From contig CAUAEH010000001.1 of assembly GCA_958427975.1 (NCBI GenBank), positions 1-64,000 on the forward strand: a stretch of 64,000 nucleotides of DNA, read 5' to 3'. Under the pieces are notes generated by a model, which was not told the origin of the DNA, ran no database searches, and saw nothing but the letters and a program-made list of their open reading frames with translations. The position numbers and the translations under genes were made by a program. Within the stretch, counting starts at the first letter, position 1; each line of letters starts with the position of its first letter. Of this stretch, positions 43,623-54,846 are shown in pieces. Origin of the DNA: an uncultured Collinsella sp. (GTDB taxonomy: Bacteria; Actinomycetota; Coriobacteriia; Coriobacteriales; Coriobacteriaceae).

Positions 43623-44774
43623 TTACTGCTCGGTTGACGCTGCGGATCGTTTTGGAAGGCTTACGAGCATGGTGGTCCCGTTCTCGGAACTTGTTTCGAC
43701 CTCTACTGTGCCACCGTGAAGAGCTGCAATCTCCCAAACGAGCGCTAGTCCGAGTCCTGCGCCGCCGTATGCCCTGCTGCGGGATTTGTCTAGACGAAAG
43801 AACGGTTGGAAGATGCTCTCACGGTACTGCTTGGGTATTCCCGGGCCCTGGTCCTCGACTCGCAGGAACACGTGGCTGTCGTTGTCGCAGATGGAGACGG
43901 TAACGCTCGAGTCGGTGCGGCTATAGCGGATAGCGTTTTCGGCCAGGTTAAACACCAGCCGATAGAGGAGCGTGTCGCTCCCGATTACTAGAGCGTCTCC
44001 AGCACAATTGAGGGCTATGCCCCTTTTTTCGGCAAGTGGCGCAAGGTCGGTGAGGACCTCTTCGGACAAGGGGCCAAGCTCCACATCGTCCTCGCAAGGA
44101 ACGCTGCGGAGCTCACTCATCTCGAGCAATACCTTGGCCATTCGAGACATGCGCTCGGTTTGTTCTTGTAGCAGGCCGAGTAGCTCGGCAGTTTCGGGTT
44201 GCAAACCGGAGTGCTCGGAGATGAATAGTTCAATCTGTGCTTGCATAAGGGCGAGCGGGGTGCGCAGCTCGTGTGCGGCGTTGCCGGTAAACTGACGCTG
44301 TGCAGAGAACCCTTCGCCAAGACGGGCGATCATGTCGTTGAAAGAGGCGCTGCATCGTTGTAGCTCGGTGGGCACATCTTCACTGAGTCTGATTTCGCTT
44401 AGGTTGTCAGGCTGCACACGCTCAACCTGGGCTGCAAAAGCCCGTAGCGGTTTGAGCGCACGGCCGCTCACAAAGTATGCCAGCACGCCGTCAAGGAGTG
44501 TGACTCCAGCCGTGATGCACCAGGTTGTCGTGCCAAAAGACTCCTGTGCGTCGTTTACGACGATCGTGACCTTGTCATCGGGGGTCGCTTTCGTTGGGTC
44601 GAACGCCTGGGGCGAATCTTCGCCGGTTGCGTTAAAGGCCGAGATGTTGCTGCCGATGGCATCCATGTAGCGCATGCCCGTATAGCCGACCAGGCAGTTC
44701 GTCAGCACGCACGCTGCGCACGTCAGCAGTGCCGTCATAATCGTTATGCGCCATTGCAGCGAAAGCCCTTTCAT
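43623..44774 (-). CDS. Sensor histidine kinase
   Basis: A 383-residue membrane kinase with helices at ~12-33 and ~85-104 flanking a short extracytoplasmic domain. A HAMP domain (SGRALKPLRAFAAQVERV) precedes the H-box NAAHELRTPLALMQAQ. The N box is NLAENAIRYS and the G boxes are EDQGPGIP and GGAGLGLALV. The gene overlaps the response-regulator stop by four bases (ATGA). The pair is divergent from the CD1871A/NapH-like/TlpA-like module, which it may regulate. Confidence 0.93.
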   Translation of the reverse strand: MKGLSLQWRITIMTALLTCAACVLTNCLVGYTGMRYMDAIGSNISAFNATGEDSPQAFDPTKATPDDKVTIVVNDAQESFGTTTWCITAGVTLLDGVLAYFVSGRALKPLRAFAAQVERVQPDNLSEIRLSEDVPTELQRCSASFNDMIARLGEGFSAQRQFTGNAAHELRTPLALMQAQIELFISEHSGLQPETAELLGLLQEQTERMSRMAKVLLEMSELRSVPCEDDVELGPLSEEVLTDLAPLAEKRGIALNCAGDALVIGSDTLLYRLVFNLAENAIRYSRTDSSVTVSICDNDSHVFLRVEDQGPGIPKQYRESIFQPFFRLDKSRSRAYGGAGLGLALVWEIAALHGGTVEVETSSENGTTMLVSLPKRSAASTEQ

Positions 44775-45445
44775 TCGCCATCCTCCATAACGTAGCCCTC
44801 TCCAATCCGATTGCGAATCGGGTCGTATCCCAAAGCGCTGCGTAGCTTTTTGCGGAGTGACGAGATGTGAACGCGGGTTGCGTTGCTAAAGCTGTTCACG
44901 CTGCTATCCCAAACGTGCTCGATAAGCTCCTCTTGACTTACCGGACGCCCCTGATTAAGCATCAGGTATTCCAAGATTCCCGTTTCCTTGCGTGTAAGAG
45001 ATAAAGCCTCGCTGTCCACGGAAGCGATGCGCGCCTTGGTGTCAAAGCGGAGCTTTCCGCAGGTTAATACTATGTCGCTTTGTGCGAAGCGCCTGAGGGT
45101 AAGGCTGCGGATCCTTGCCGCAAGCTCGTCCAGATGGAACGGCTTGGTGAGGTAATCGTTGGCGCCGGCATCGAGTCCGGCGACTTTATCGGATACTCCG
45201 CCACGTGCGGACAGAATCAGTACCTTAGTCTCGCAGTCAGTTTTCCTAAGTTCCCTGAGTACGGTCATGCCGTCGATACGGGGAAGGTTGAGGTCGAGTA
45301 CCACGAGGTCAAAGACTTCGACGTCCAGTAGGTCGAGCGCCTCCTGCCCGTCGTGACAGCAATCGACGCTGTACGCCAAGTTTCGCAAGCTGCGCGCGAT
45401 TGCGTCACACAGCGCCTGCTCGTCCTCGACGATCAAAATACGCAT
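44771..45445 (-). CDS. OmpR-type response regulator
   Basis: A 224-residue regulator. The receiver has EDE (~7), phospho-aspartate in LVVLDLNLPR and lysine in LTKPF. The winged-helix output domain has LSLTRKETGILEYLMLNQGRPVSQEELIEHVWDSS and ends IRNRIGEGYVMED. The ATG at 45445 follows AAGGAG; six residues upstream are unlikely to be translated. It is translationally coupled to the kinase and shares a 90-base divergent promoter region with the thioredoxin-type module. Confidence 0.93.
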   Translation of the reverse strand: MRILIVEDEQALCDAIARSLRNLAYSVDCCHDGQEALDLLDVEVFDLVVLDLNLPRIDGMTVLRELRKTDCETKVLILSARGGVSDKVAGLDAGANDYLTKPFHLDELAARIRSLTLRRFAQSDIVLTCGKLRFDTKARIASVDSEALSLTRKETGILEYLMLNQGRPVSQEELIEHVWDSSVNSFSNATRVHISSLRKKLRSALGYDPIRNRIGEGYVMEDGE

Positions 45446-45535
45446 AACAGTCTCCTTGCACATTCCAAATCGCGCTTAACACGGATTTTATAGTCGATAT
45501 GGTCCAATGGTCGCGTAACGAAAGGAGTGGTTGGG

Positions 45536-45682
45536 TTGTTCAAAGCGGTAAAACCCGTGGTACAGGTCGCTTTGTTGATCGTCGGAATTACCATGGTGTG
45601 CTTTGGTGTTATGCGTGGCGAGGCGGATGCCGTGCTGGCCAAAGCGATTAGGCTGTGCTTGGAGTGTATCGGAATTGGATAA
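45536..45682 (+). CDS. CD1871A-type CXXC-containing micropeptide
   Basis: A TTG start with AAAGGAG eight bases ahead opens a 48-residue protein: one transmembrane helix (VVQVALLIVGITMVCFGVM) followed by RGEADAVLAKAIRLCLECIGIG. The helix plus GE-A--VL-KA--LCLECIGIG end matches the tiny CD1871A-type family, whose conserved CLEC suggests a redox or metal role. It overlaps the next gene by 8 bases. Its non-ATG start and size make it easy to miss. An in-frame GTG at 45527 is less likely because it overlaps the ribosome binding site. Confidence 0.82.
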   Translation: MFKAVKPVVQVALLIVGITMVCFGVMRGEADAVLAKAIRLCLECIGIG

Positions 45683-46577
45683 AAGAGAAAACACTGCGTC
45701 GCATGTTTTGGCCCGATTTCGCGGATTCATTCAGGCGGCGGCAACACTTATTACCAACATTCACCTTCCAAACTTTGCCAAAGGCGGCATCTATCAGGGC
45801 GCGGGAAAAACAGTCTGCGTACCTGGACTTAATTGCTATTCGTGCCCCGCGGCATCTGGTGCGTGCCCCATCGGGTCGTTCCAGTCGGTGGTAGGTTCAT
45901 CCAAGTTTAACTTTTCTTACTATGTTACTGGTACGCTCATTTTGCTCGGCGTGCTGTTGGGACGCTTTGTATGCGGGTTTTTGTGCCCGTTTGGCTGGCT
46001 GCAGGAACTGCTTCACAAGATTCCCGGCAAAAAGTTCTCCACGAAAAAGCTTAAGCCGCTTACGTACATCAAGTACGTCGTGCTGCTGTTTGCCGTGGTG
46101 CTGCTGCCCGTCTTGGTGGTTAACGACGTGGGCATGGGCGACCCATTCTTTTGCAAATACGTCTGTCCGCAGGGCGTGCTCGAGGGCGCCGTTCCTCTGG
46201 CCATTGCCAATGCCGGCATTCGATCTGCGTTGGGACATCTCTTTACCTGGAAACTTGCCGTTCTCATTGCCGTGGTAGTGCTGAGCGTTTTGGTCTACCG
46301 CCCCTTCTGCAAATGGATTTGTCCACTCGGCGCATTCTATGCGCTCATGAATAAGGTGTCCCTACTGGGGATTCGGGTTGACGCGTGCAAATGTGTCTCG
46401 TGCGGCAAGTGCTCAAAGGTTTGTCAGATGGACGTTGATGTGGTCCGCGCGCCCAATCATGCCGAATGTATCCGGTGCGGAAAGTGCATCGGGGCCTGTC
46501 CTGTCGATGCCATCAGCTATCGCTATGGCCTGGATGTGTCGGCGGAAAAGCTTCCCTTGACCGCCGATAAAAAGTAA
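45675..46577 (+). CDS. NapH-like 4Fe-4S membrane protein
   Basis: A 300-residue polytopic protein starting at a TTG that overlaps the micropeptide stop. Four hydrophobic segments (~65-85, 110-135, 170-190, 195-215) alternate with paired cysteine motifs: NCYSCPAASGACP, CGFLCPFGW, CKYVCPQG and CKWICPLG, as in NapH/CcoG-type electron-transfer proteins. Two ferredoxin clusters close the protein (CVSCGKCSKVCQ and CIRCGKCIGACP). It probably passes electrons across the membrane to an extracytoplasmic thiol partner, for which the downstream TlpA-like lipoprotein is a candidate. Confidence 0.88.
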   Translation: MDKRENTASHVLARFRGFIQAAATLITNIHLPNFAKGGIYQGAGKTVCVPGLNCYSCPAASGACPIGSFQSVVGSSKFNFSYYVTGTLILLGVLLGRFVCGFLCPFGWLQELLHKIPGKKFSTKKLKPLTYIKYVVLLFAVVLLPVLVVNDVGMGDPFFCKYVCPQGVLEGAVPLAIANAGIRSALGHLFTWKLAVLIAVVVLSVLVYRPFCKWICPLGAFYALMNKVSLLGIRVDACKCVSCGKCSKVCQMDVDVVRAPNHAECIRCGKCIGACPVDAISYRYGLDVSAEKLPLTADKK

Positions 46578-46606
46578 ACAAGCTTCGACAAAACGGAGGA
46601 ATGACC

Positions 46607-47596
46607 ATGAAGCTTTCTAAGATTGCGGCCCTGTTTATGGTGCCGGTATTGGCCTTGTGCCTTGTGGCATGTTCGGCGCCCGGTGGCAATGCGAGCGAAT
46701 CTGCGAGCTCCGATCCTAAGATCGCAGAACTCACTGCGCAGAAGCCGGCCAATGCCGACGAGGCCGCCGAGCTGTATGCGAAGCTCATGCAGAAGGAGAA
46801 CGAGATCTTTTCGAGTGATAACGCGCTGTGGGAAAAGGTATTCAATGCGGCAAATAAAGACTCGGCAATGATTGAGGACGGCAGCAATTACGGCGATTTT
46901 CTGCTCGAGACCATCGACGGCGCCAAGGATGAGTTCACGGCGGATGAGCTTAAGACACTCAAGGCCGGTGCACAGCAGATCAAGGAGATCGAGGACAAGC
47001 TCGAGAGCCTGGAGAAGGAGTTCCCCGGCTGTGGAAGCACGTCGAGTGCAGGCGAGAGCGTCGACGCTTCGGCCGCTGGCATGACGGCTGGTGCCAATGC
47101 TTCGAGCGAGGCGACGAAGTTCCCCAGCTTTACGGGCAAGGACCTGGACGGCAACGACGTGAGCAGCGACGAGCTGTTCTCTAAGAACAAGGTCACCGTC
47201 ATGAACTTCTGGTTCACCACTTGCAAGCCGTGCGTGGGTGAGTTGGGCGACCTTGAGGACCTGAATCAGGAGCTTGCCAAGAAGGGCGGCCAGGTCGTGG
47301 GCGTCAATTCCTTTACGCTCGATGGCAACAAGGGCGAGATTGCAGATGCCAAGGACGTGCTGAGCAAGAAGGGCGTGACGTATAAGAACATCTGGTTCAA
47401 GTCGGATAGCGAGGCCGGTAAGTTTACGTCAAATTTGTTCTCGTTCCCGACAACGTATGTCATCGATCAGAATGGCAACATCGTAGGGGATCCAATCGTG
47501 GGAGCCATCAGCTCCGCCGAGCAGCGCGCAGCACTCGACAAACTTATCGACCAGGCGATTGCAAATAGCGAGCAGCAAAAAACGCCTAAAGCATAG
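46607..47596 (+). CDS. TlpA-like thioredoxin lipoprotein
   Basis: A 329-residue secreted lipoprotein. The lipobox is LCLVACSA with Cys at about residue 22. A helical amino-terminal region (~35-145) is unusual for TlpA proteins. The thioredoxin-like domain (~165-320) has active site WFTTCKPCVGEL, with the cis-Pro region in FSFPTTYVID. The ATG at 46607 has better spacing from GGAGG than one 6 bases upstream. It is the third gene of the module: membrane 4Fe-4S proteins would supply electrons to keep its CxxC reduced at the cell surface. Confidence 0.88.
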   Translation: MKLSKIAALFMVPVLALCLVACSAPGGNASESASSDPKIAELTAQKPANADEAAELYAKLMQKENEIFSSDNALWEKVFNAANKDSAMIEDGSNYGDFLLETIDGAKDEFTADELKTLKAGAQQIKEIEDKLESLEKEFPGCGSTSSAGESVDASAAGMTAGANASSEATKFPSFTGKDLDGNDVSSDELFSKNKVTVMNFWFTTCKPCVGELGDLEDLNQELAKKGGQVVGVNSFTLDGNKGEIADAKDVLSKKGVTYKNIWFKSDSEAGKFTSNLFSFPTTYVIDQNGNIVGDPIVGAISSAEQRAALDKLIDQAIANSEQQKTPKA

Positions 47597-47657
47597 CGAG
47601 GATCGTGCGCCGCTGTGCGAAGTAGTCCGCTACCTTTCAAGATAAGCTCCACCATAT

Positions 47658-47686
47658 AGAGGTCCCGCTCGGGACCTCTTCTTTTG
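47658..47686 (+). terminator. Rho-independent terminator
   Basis: A 9-bp stem AGAGGTCCC/GGGACCTCT with a 4-nt loop and a T-rich tail (TCTTTT) lies 61 bases after the TlpA-like gene. Confidence 0.85.
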
Positions 47687-47832
47687 GGTGCCATCCCGTT
47701 CGTTTTTTGGCGCCGTTCGTTACATTCCTCACTGGCTCCGGCAAAAAATGGGGATAGAGTAGGACAAACGCGTCGAATACGAACGGCGGGGGAGAGCGGG
47801 CGAATGTGCCTGCGCAGCAGAGGTTGCCGTCC

Positions 47833-51085
<3,253 letters not shown>

Positions 51086-51087
<2 letters not shown>

Positions 51088-51118
51088 TGTGACAAAGGGA
51101 CAGTCCTTTTGTCACATT
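51086..51118. repeat. REP-like hairpin (GTGACAAAGG family)
   Basis: AATGTGACA... pairs with ...TGTCACATT around a GGGACAGTCC core, just after the MacB-like stop. The same family occurs at 57273-57305 and 57588-57611 and resembles the hairpin at 606-640. The GGGAC core and terminal palindrome are typical of repeats moved by REP-associated tyrosine transposases, none of which is seen in this window. Confidence 0.75.
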
Positions 51119-51187
51119 GAGACCCTTGCGAAAACGGGGTCTAATTACCGTTCGGCAGGTTAAGAACTCCCTCTCCCCGCTTAATGC

Positions 51188-51230
51188 TTGACGAAGAGTC
51201 CTCTGGTTTATATACCTATCGGTAGGCATA
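51188..51230 (+). promoter_or_regulatory. Promoter with TetR-type operator for the MFS gene
   Basis: TTGACG (51188-51193) and TATACC (51211-51216) are 17 bases apart, a strong sigma-70 arrangement. The dyad TATACCTATCGGTAGGCATA (51211-51230) begins on the -10. Its CCTA...TAGG arms match the sites at 53337-53356 and 53385-53406 next to tetR, so binding should block this promoter. Confidence 0.65.
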
Positions 51231-51262
51231 TAGGATGTATTGCCGATAGAAATGGAGCAACC

Positions 51263-52543
51263 ATGACTCTTACCACACCAGCCAAAAAAGATTGTCTCCG
51301 TGAAAGCGGCGCATTTGCTTGGGTCGTCGTTATTGCGCTCGGCTTAATGTCCGCCGGAACAACTGGCACATATAGCATTATTGCCGGCTCATTCGTTGCT
51401 CCAGTATGTGAAGATCTGGGCTTTGACTACACTTCTTTTTCTTTCTATTTCACCGCGATTCTTCTTGGCCTTGCGCTTGGGCTTCCGCTTTTGAGTCGCT
51501 TCATTCCAAAAGTAATCGGCAAACCATGGCATATTTGCATTGAACTCGTCCTTATTGCCGCCGGCGCCGCAATGGCGTTCTACACCGAGGTCTGGATGTT
51601 CACCGTCTCCGCCGCAGTGATCGGCATCTGCTTTTCGTTTACAACGGGCGTCTGCATGTCCGATGTCATTGACCAATGGTTCAGCAAATCGTCCGGTCTC
51701 GCCATCGGCCTCGCTTGGGGCGTTAATTCTCTCTGCACGCTGTTATTGAGTCCTGTCATTACACTGGTCATCGAGCAGCAAGGCTGGCGTACGGGATACA
51801 TCGTGCTTGCGGCCGTTTCTGCAGCTATGATTTTGCCTGCAAGAGCATTTATCATTCGCCTTAACCCCTCTGATCGCAATATGCTTCCGTACGGAGAGAC
51901 CGCCTCCGAAACCCATGAGAGCTGCAGCGCCGATGAGCAGGAAGATGTCCTTTCGGGCATGGCACTCCGCGATGCCGCGAAAACGCCGTCTTTTATTCTC
52001 TGTGTCCTCTTGCTTTGCGTGGCGCAGCTCACCTGCTGCATGAACCAGCTGTTTCCAACCTATGCAAGCGAGGTCGGTTTCAATCCTATCGTAGGAAGCT
52101 TAATGGTCTCGGCAGCTTCACTCTCCGATATCTTCCTAAATCCCTTCGTGGGCAAAACATGCGACAAGCTTGGCGCTATTAAAGCAACGGTCGCATGGAC
52201 AGGTGTCAGCATTCTTTCATTCCTGCTTCTTATCATTGGCGGAAGCAATGAGACCGTTTCCATCATTGCAGCTGGTGTAAACGATGTCATGTTCGCCATC
52301 GTTGGAACCGCAATGCCGATGCTTCTCCTCTCGCTCTTTGGATCACGCGATTTTGGAAGGATCTATTCGATCGTTTGCTCAGCGGGCTATGTCGTCGGTG
52401 CTTTTGGAATGCCGGTCATGATGAAGATTTACGGCATGGCAGGGTCATTCCAGGGAGTATTTATCTTCTGCATTGCCTGCAACCTTATGATTGCTGCGTT
52501 TGCTATCGTTTCCGGCTTTCTCAATAAGGCTGCTGAAAAGTAA
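51263..52543 (+). CDS. MFS transporter, paralogue 1 of the deiminase cluster
   Basis: A 426-residue carrier with 12 predicted helices of the oxalate/formate-antiporter-like branch. SAGTTGTYSIIAGSFVAPVCEDLGFDY is near the start, FTTGVCMSDVIDQWF is at helix 4-5, and LTCCMNQLFPTYASEVGF is in the second half. It is closely related along its length to the carrier at 55923. A GGAG site precedes the ATG. A TetR-like operator covers its promoter. I infer uptake of a guanidino or ureido compound, or exchange of substrate against product. Confidence 0.88.
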   Translation: MTLTTPAKKDCLRESGAFAWVVVIALGLMSAGTTGTYSIIAGSFVAPVCEDLGFDYTSFSFYFTAILLGLALGLPLLSRFIPKVIGKPWHICIELVLIAAGAAMAFYTEVWMFTVSAAVIGICFSFTTGVCMSDVIDQWFSKSSGLAIGLAWGVNSLCTLLLSPVITLVIEQQGWRTGYIVLAAVSAAMILPARAFIIRLNPSDRNMLPYGETASETHESCSADEQEDVLSGMALRDAAKTPSFILCVLLLCVAQLTCCMNQLFPTYASEVGFNPIVGSLMVSAASLSDIFLNPFVGKTCDKLGAIKATVAWTGVSILSFLLLIIGGSNETVSIIAAGVNDVMFAIVGTAMPMLLLSLFGSRDFGRIYSIVCSAGYVVGAFGMPVMMKIYGMAGSFQGVFIFCIACNLMIAAFAIVSGFLNKAAEK

Positions 52544-52578
52544 TAAGCGCCGATTTGCATCGGCATAGATTGCCATGC

Positions 52579-52620
52579 AACAGGGGTCGACTCCAAGCCA
52601 GACTGGAGTCGACCCCTGTT
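52579..52620. terminator. Bidirectional terminator
   Basis: A 17-bp perfect stem (arms starting AACAGGGGTCG and ending CGACCCCTGTT) with an 8-nt loop lies between the convergent MFS and tetR genes. A T-rich stretch follows on the plus strand. Confidence 0.85.
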
Positions 52621-52681
52621 TTCGTTTTAAAGGTTGCCCGCAGGCACCATGGGTGTCAACATGCGCTTCAGCTTGGCTGGT

Positions 52682-53260
52682 TTATTTGAACATAAGCTCG
52701 ACTATTCCCGCCCAAACCGCTTTCTCATCAATATCCTCACCTTGAGCGACCGTATTGCTTGCTCCCTCCAGAACGGTATAAAGAATTTGTACGTAGAGCA
52801 TTACGTCGGCGCTATCGGAAAACGCGCCAATCTCTACACCATGAAGAAGGATGTCTTTAAGCGCATCCATGGTTCGTTTGGTCGCCGTCGCTTGACGTTC
52901 CTGAACTGCAGGAATTCGATTTGCTTGAACGCTAACCTCGGCCAGCACGCGCCGGCGCTTTTCATCGCTTCGATAGCCACCTATAACTGAATTGCCGAGC
53001 TCGATAAGCGCGGCCTTGAACCCGTCCCTATCGACTATTAGCGAGTAGTCGCGCTGATAGTCAATGGTCGGAAACATGCTGTCCAAGAGCGTAGTGAAAA
53101 TCTCCTCTTTTGAGGGAAAGTAGTAGTACACCGACGGCTTGGATATACCGACAAAGTCGCAAATCTTTCCGATAGACGCTTTGTCATAACCGACTTCTGC
53201 CACAAGATCGTACATTGCGTCCAATATTTTTTTTCTTGTGCTCACGCTGCATTTCTCCAT
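52682..53260 (-). CDS. TetR-family regulator of the deiminase cluster
   Basis: A 192-residue repressor-type protein. The HTH is ILDAMYDLVAEVGYDKASIGKICDFVGISKPSVYYYFPSKEEIF (~12-55). The ligand-binding domain (~60-190) is mostly helical, without a recognisable ligand signature. It is divergent from the deiminase gene across 224 bases that contain two operator-like dyads. A third dyad covers the first MFS promoter. I infer that it represses all four genes until a substrate of the pathway binds. Confidence 0.9.
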   Translation of the reverse strand: MEKCSVSTRKKILDAMYDLVAEVGYDKASIGKICDFVGISKPSVYYYFPSKEEIFTTLLDSMFPTIDYQRDYSLIVDRDGFKAALIELGNSVIGGYRSDEKRRRVLAEVSVQANRIPAVQERQATATKRTMDALKDILLHGVEIGAFSDSADVMLYVQILYTVLEGASNTVAQGEDIDEKAVWAGIVELMFK

Positions 53261-53336
53261 TGCAAATCACTTCCGCACTACCAACATTATTAAGGATGGC
53301 AACGGAACATCAATTCGTGTCCAAACATGACCACTA

Positions 53337-53406
53337 TATACGGCGAACGGTATGTATCAGTAGGCGAGCGGCAATTATTCAAAATTATCTACCGAACGGT
53401 AGGTAT
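53337..53406. promoter_or_regulatory. Two TetR-type operator dyads
   Basis: TATACGGCGAACGGTATGTA (53337-53356) and the dyad around CTACCGAACGGTAG (53389-53402, flanks 53385-53406) share the ACCG/CGGT core with the site at 51211-51230. They lie between tetR and the deiminase. TATAGT at 53404-53409 is a possible deiminase -10, so the second site could block it. Confidence 0.65.
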
Positions 53407-53484
53407 AGTAGTACTATAGCAGGTGAAACCCCGCTATTGTCGCGGCCGGACAGCATCGCGGGAAACCCGACGGAAGGACCAACC

Positions 53485-54723
53485 ATGTACGAGAACTATC
53501 GTATGCCGGGCGAGTTCGAGAAGCGCTCCAACGTCTATGTGACATGGCTTCCCGATTACATCCGTGCAGAGGGCTACGATAACCGCCAGCCCTGCGTTGA
53601 CGTGATCAAGGCTCTGCTCGAGTATGGCGACGTTACGGTCAACCTCAATTGCGGCACCCCCGGCTCCTATGAGGAGGCTTGCTCGCGCCTGAAGGAGGAG
53701 GGGGTTGATCTCGATCGCATCGAGATCACGCAGTTCGAAGACTCCAACTTCTATGTCCGCGACAACGGTCCCAGCATCATGGTCGACGACAAGGGCCATT
53801 CTTATATGGTCAACCCCGCTTGGACCTATTACGGCGTGTGGGACAAGAACTCCCCGGAGTGCCAGTCCGCACGTAAGGCAGCCGTTCACATGGCGGTTGC
53901 GCTCGGTTGCTTCGATATCGTCAATTCCGAAATGGTTTCGGAGGGCGGCGACCGCGAGTTTGACGGTCACGGCACTCTGATCGCCATCGAGGACACGGAA
54001 TGCCGCAAGCGTAATCCCGAGTTCACGAAAGAGGAAGTAGAGGCCGAGTATAAGCGCATCTACAACCTCAACAAGGTTATCTGGCTTCCGCAGCCTATGC
54101 TCGAGGACGACGACTATCGACTGGGCATCCTCGACGAGAAGGAAGACGGAACTCCCGTCTTTGGCATGAGCTTTGCAGCTCACATTGATGAGATGTGTCG
54201 CTTTATCACTCCGAACAAGATTCTTCTTGCCGAGGTGTCCGATGAAGAGGCAGCCTCGAGCAAGGCTGGAGCAGAGTCTCGTCGCCGCATTGAGGCAGCC
54301 TACGAGATCCTGAGCAACGAAACGGACTGGGAGGGCAAGCCCTTCGAGATCGTTCGTATGCCCACCGCCGAGCCTATTGAAGTCGTTATCGCCCCTGGCG
54401 ATGAAGATTACGAGCTCTATAAGGGCTTCATCGACGAAATGGGCGGCAAGTTTATGGATGGCACCCCCTGGCCCGAGGGCCCCGTCCACTTCTACGCCGC
54501 AGCGAGCTACTGCAACTTCCTGATTTGCAACGGCGTCGTTCTTGGCCAGCGTTATTACCACGAGGGCATGAGCGAGGTCGTGAAAGAGAAGGATGAGCAG
54601 GCCAAGGCAGTTCTTGAGAGCTGCTTCCCCGATCGCAAAGTCATCATGATTGATTCCCTCGCGCTTAACCTGTCCGGCGGCGGCGTGCACTGCTGGACTA
54701 AGGACGTGGCGGCCAGTCGTTAG
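53485..54723 (+). CDS. Agmatine-deiminase-family enzyme (PF04371 type)
   Basis: A 412-residue guanidine-group hydrolase of the agmatine deiminase/bacterial peptidyl-arginine deiminase superfamily. Family landmarks are FEDSNFYVRDNGPSIMVDD, MVSEGGDREFDGHGT, SFAAHIDEMCRF (catalytic His and Asp) and the terminal GGGVHCWTKD with nucleophile Cys. It should release ammonia from a guanidine to leave a urea group. There is no signal peptide, so it acts in the cytoplasm. CGGAAGGACC precedes the ATG. Pairing with a carbamoyltransferase suggests a two-step pathway. The true substrate could be agmatine, an arginine derivative or another guanidino compound. Confidence 0.85.
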   Translation: MYENYRMPGEFEKRSNVYVTWLPDYIRAEGYDNRQPCVDVIKALLEYGDVTVNLNCGTPGSYEEACSRLKEEGVDLDRIEITQFEDSNFYVRDNGPSIMVDDKGHSYMVNPAWTYYGVWDKNSPECQSARKAAVHMAVALGCFDIVNSEMVSEGGDREFDGHGTLIAIEDTECRKRNPEFTKEEVEAEYKRIYNLNKVIWLPQPMLEDDDYRLGILDEKEDGTPVFGMSFAAHIDEMCRFITPNKILLAEVSDEEAASSKAGAESRRRIEAAYEILSNETDWEGKPFEIVRMPTAEPIEVVIAPGDEDYELYKGFIDEMGGKFMDGTPWPEGPVHFYAAASYCNFLICNGVVLGQRYYHEGMSEVVKEKDEQAKAVLESCFPDRKVIMIDSLALNLSGGGVHCWTKDVAASR

Positions 54724-54770
54724 TGAGCCTTAGAGCCTGCGCTCTTTGGCTTAGGCGCCACATGTACCGC

Positions 54771-54802
54771 TCCCCGAGGGATATCCGTGTTTTCCTCGGG
54801 GA
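54771..54802 (+). other. Intercistronic hairpin
   Basis: TCCCCGAGG and CCTCGGGGA form a 9-bp stem with a 14-nt loop between the deiminase and carbamoyltransferase genes. There is no T tract, so it may set relative expression through RNA processing or partial termination. Confidence 0.55.
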
Positions 54803-54846
54803 CACATTCAACAATAATTTTGATAATAATTCGAAAGGAAATAGGC

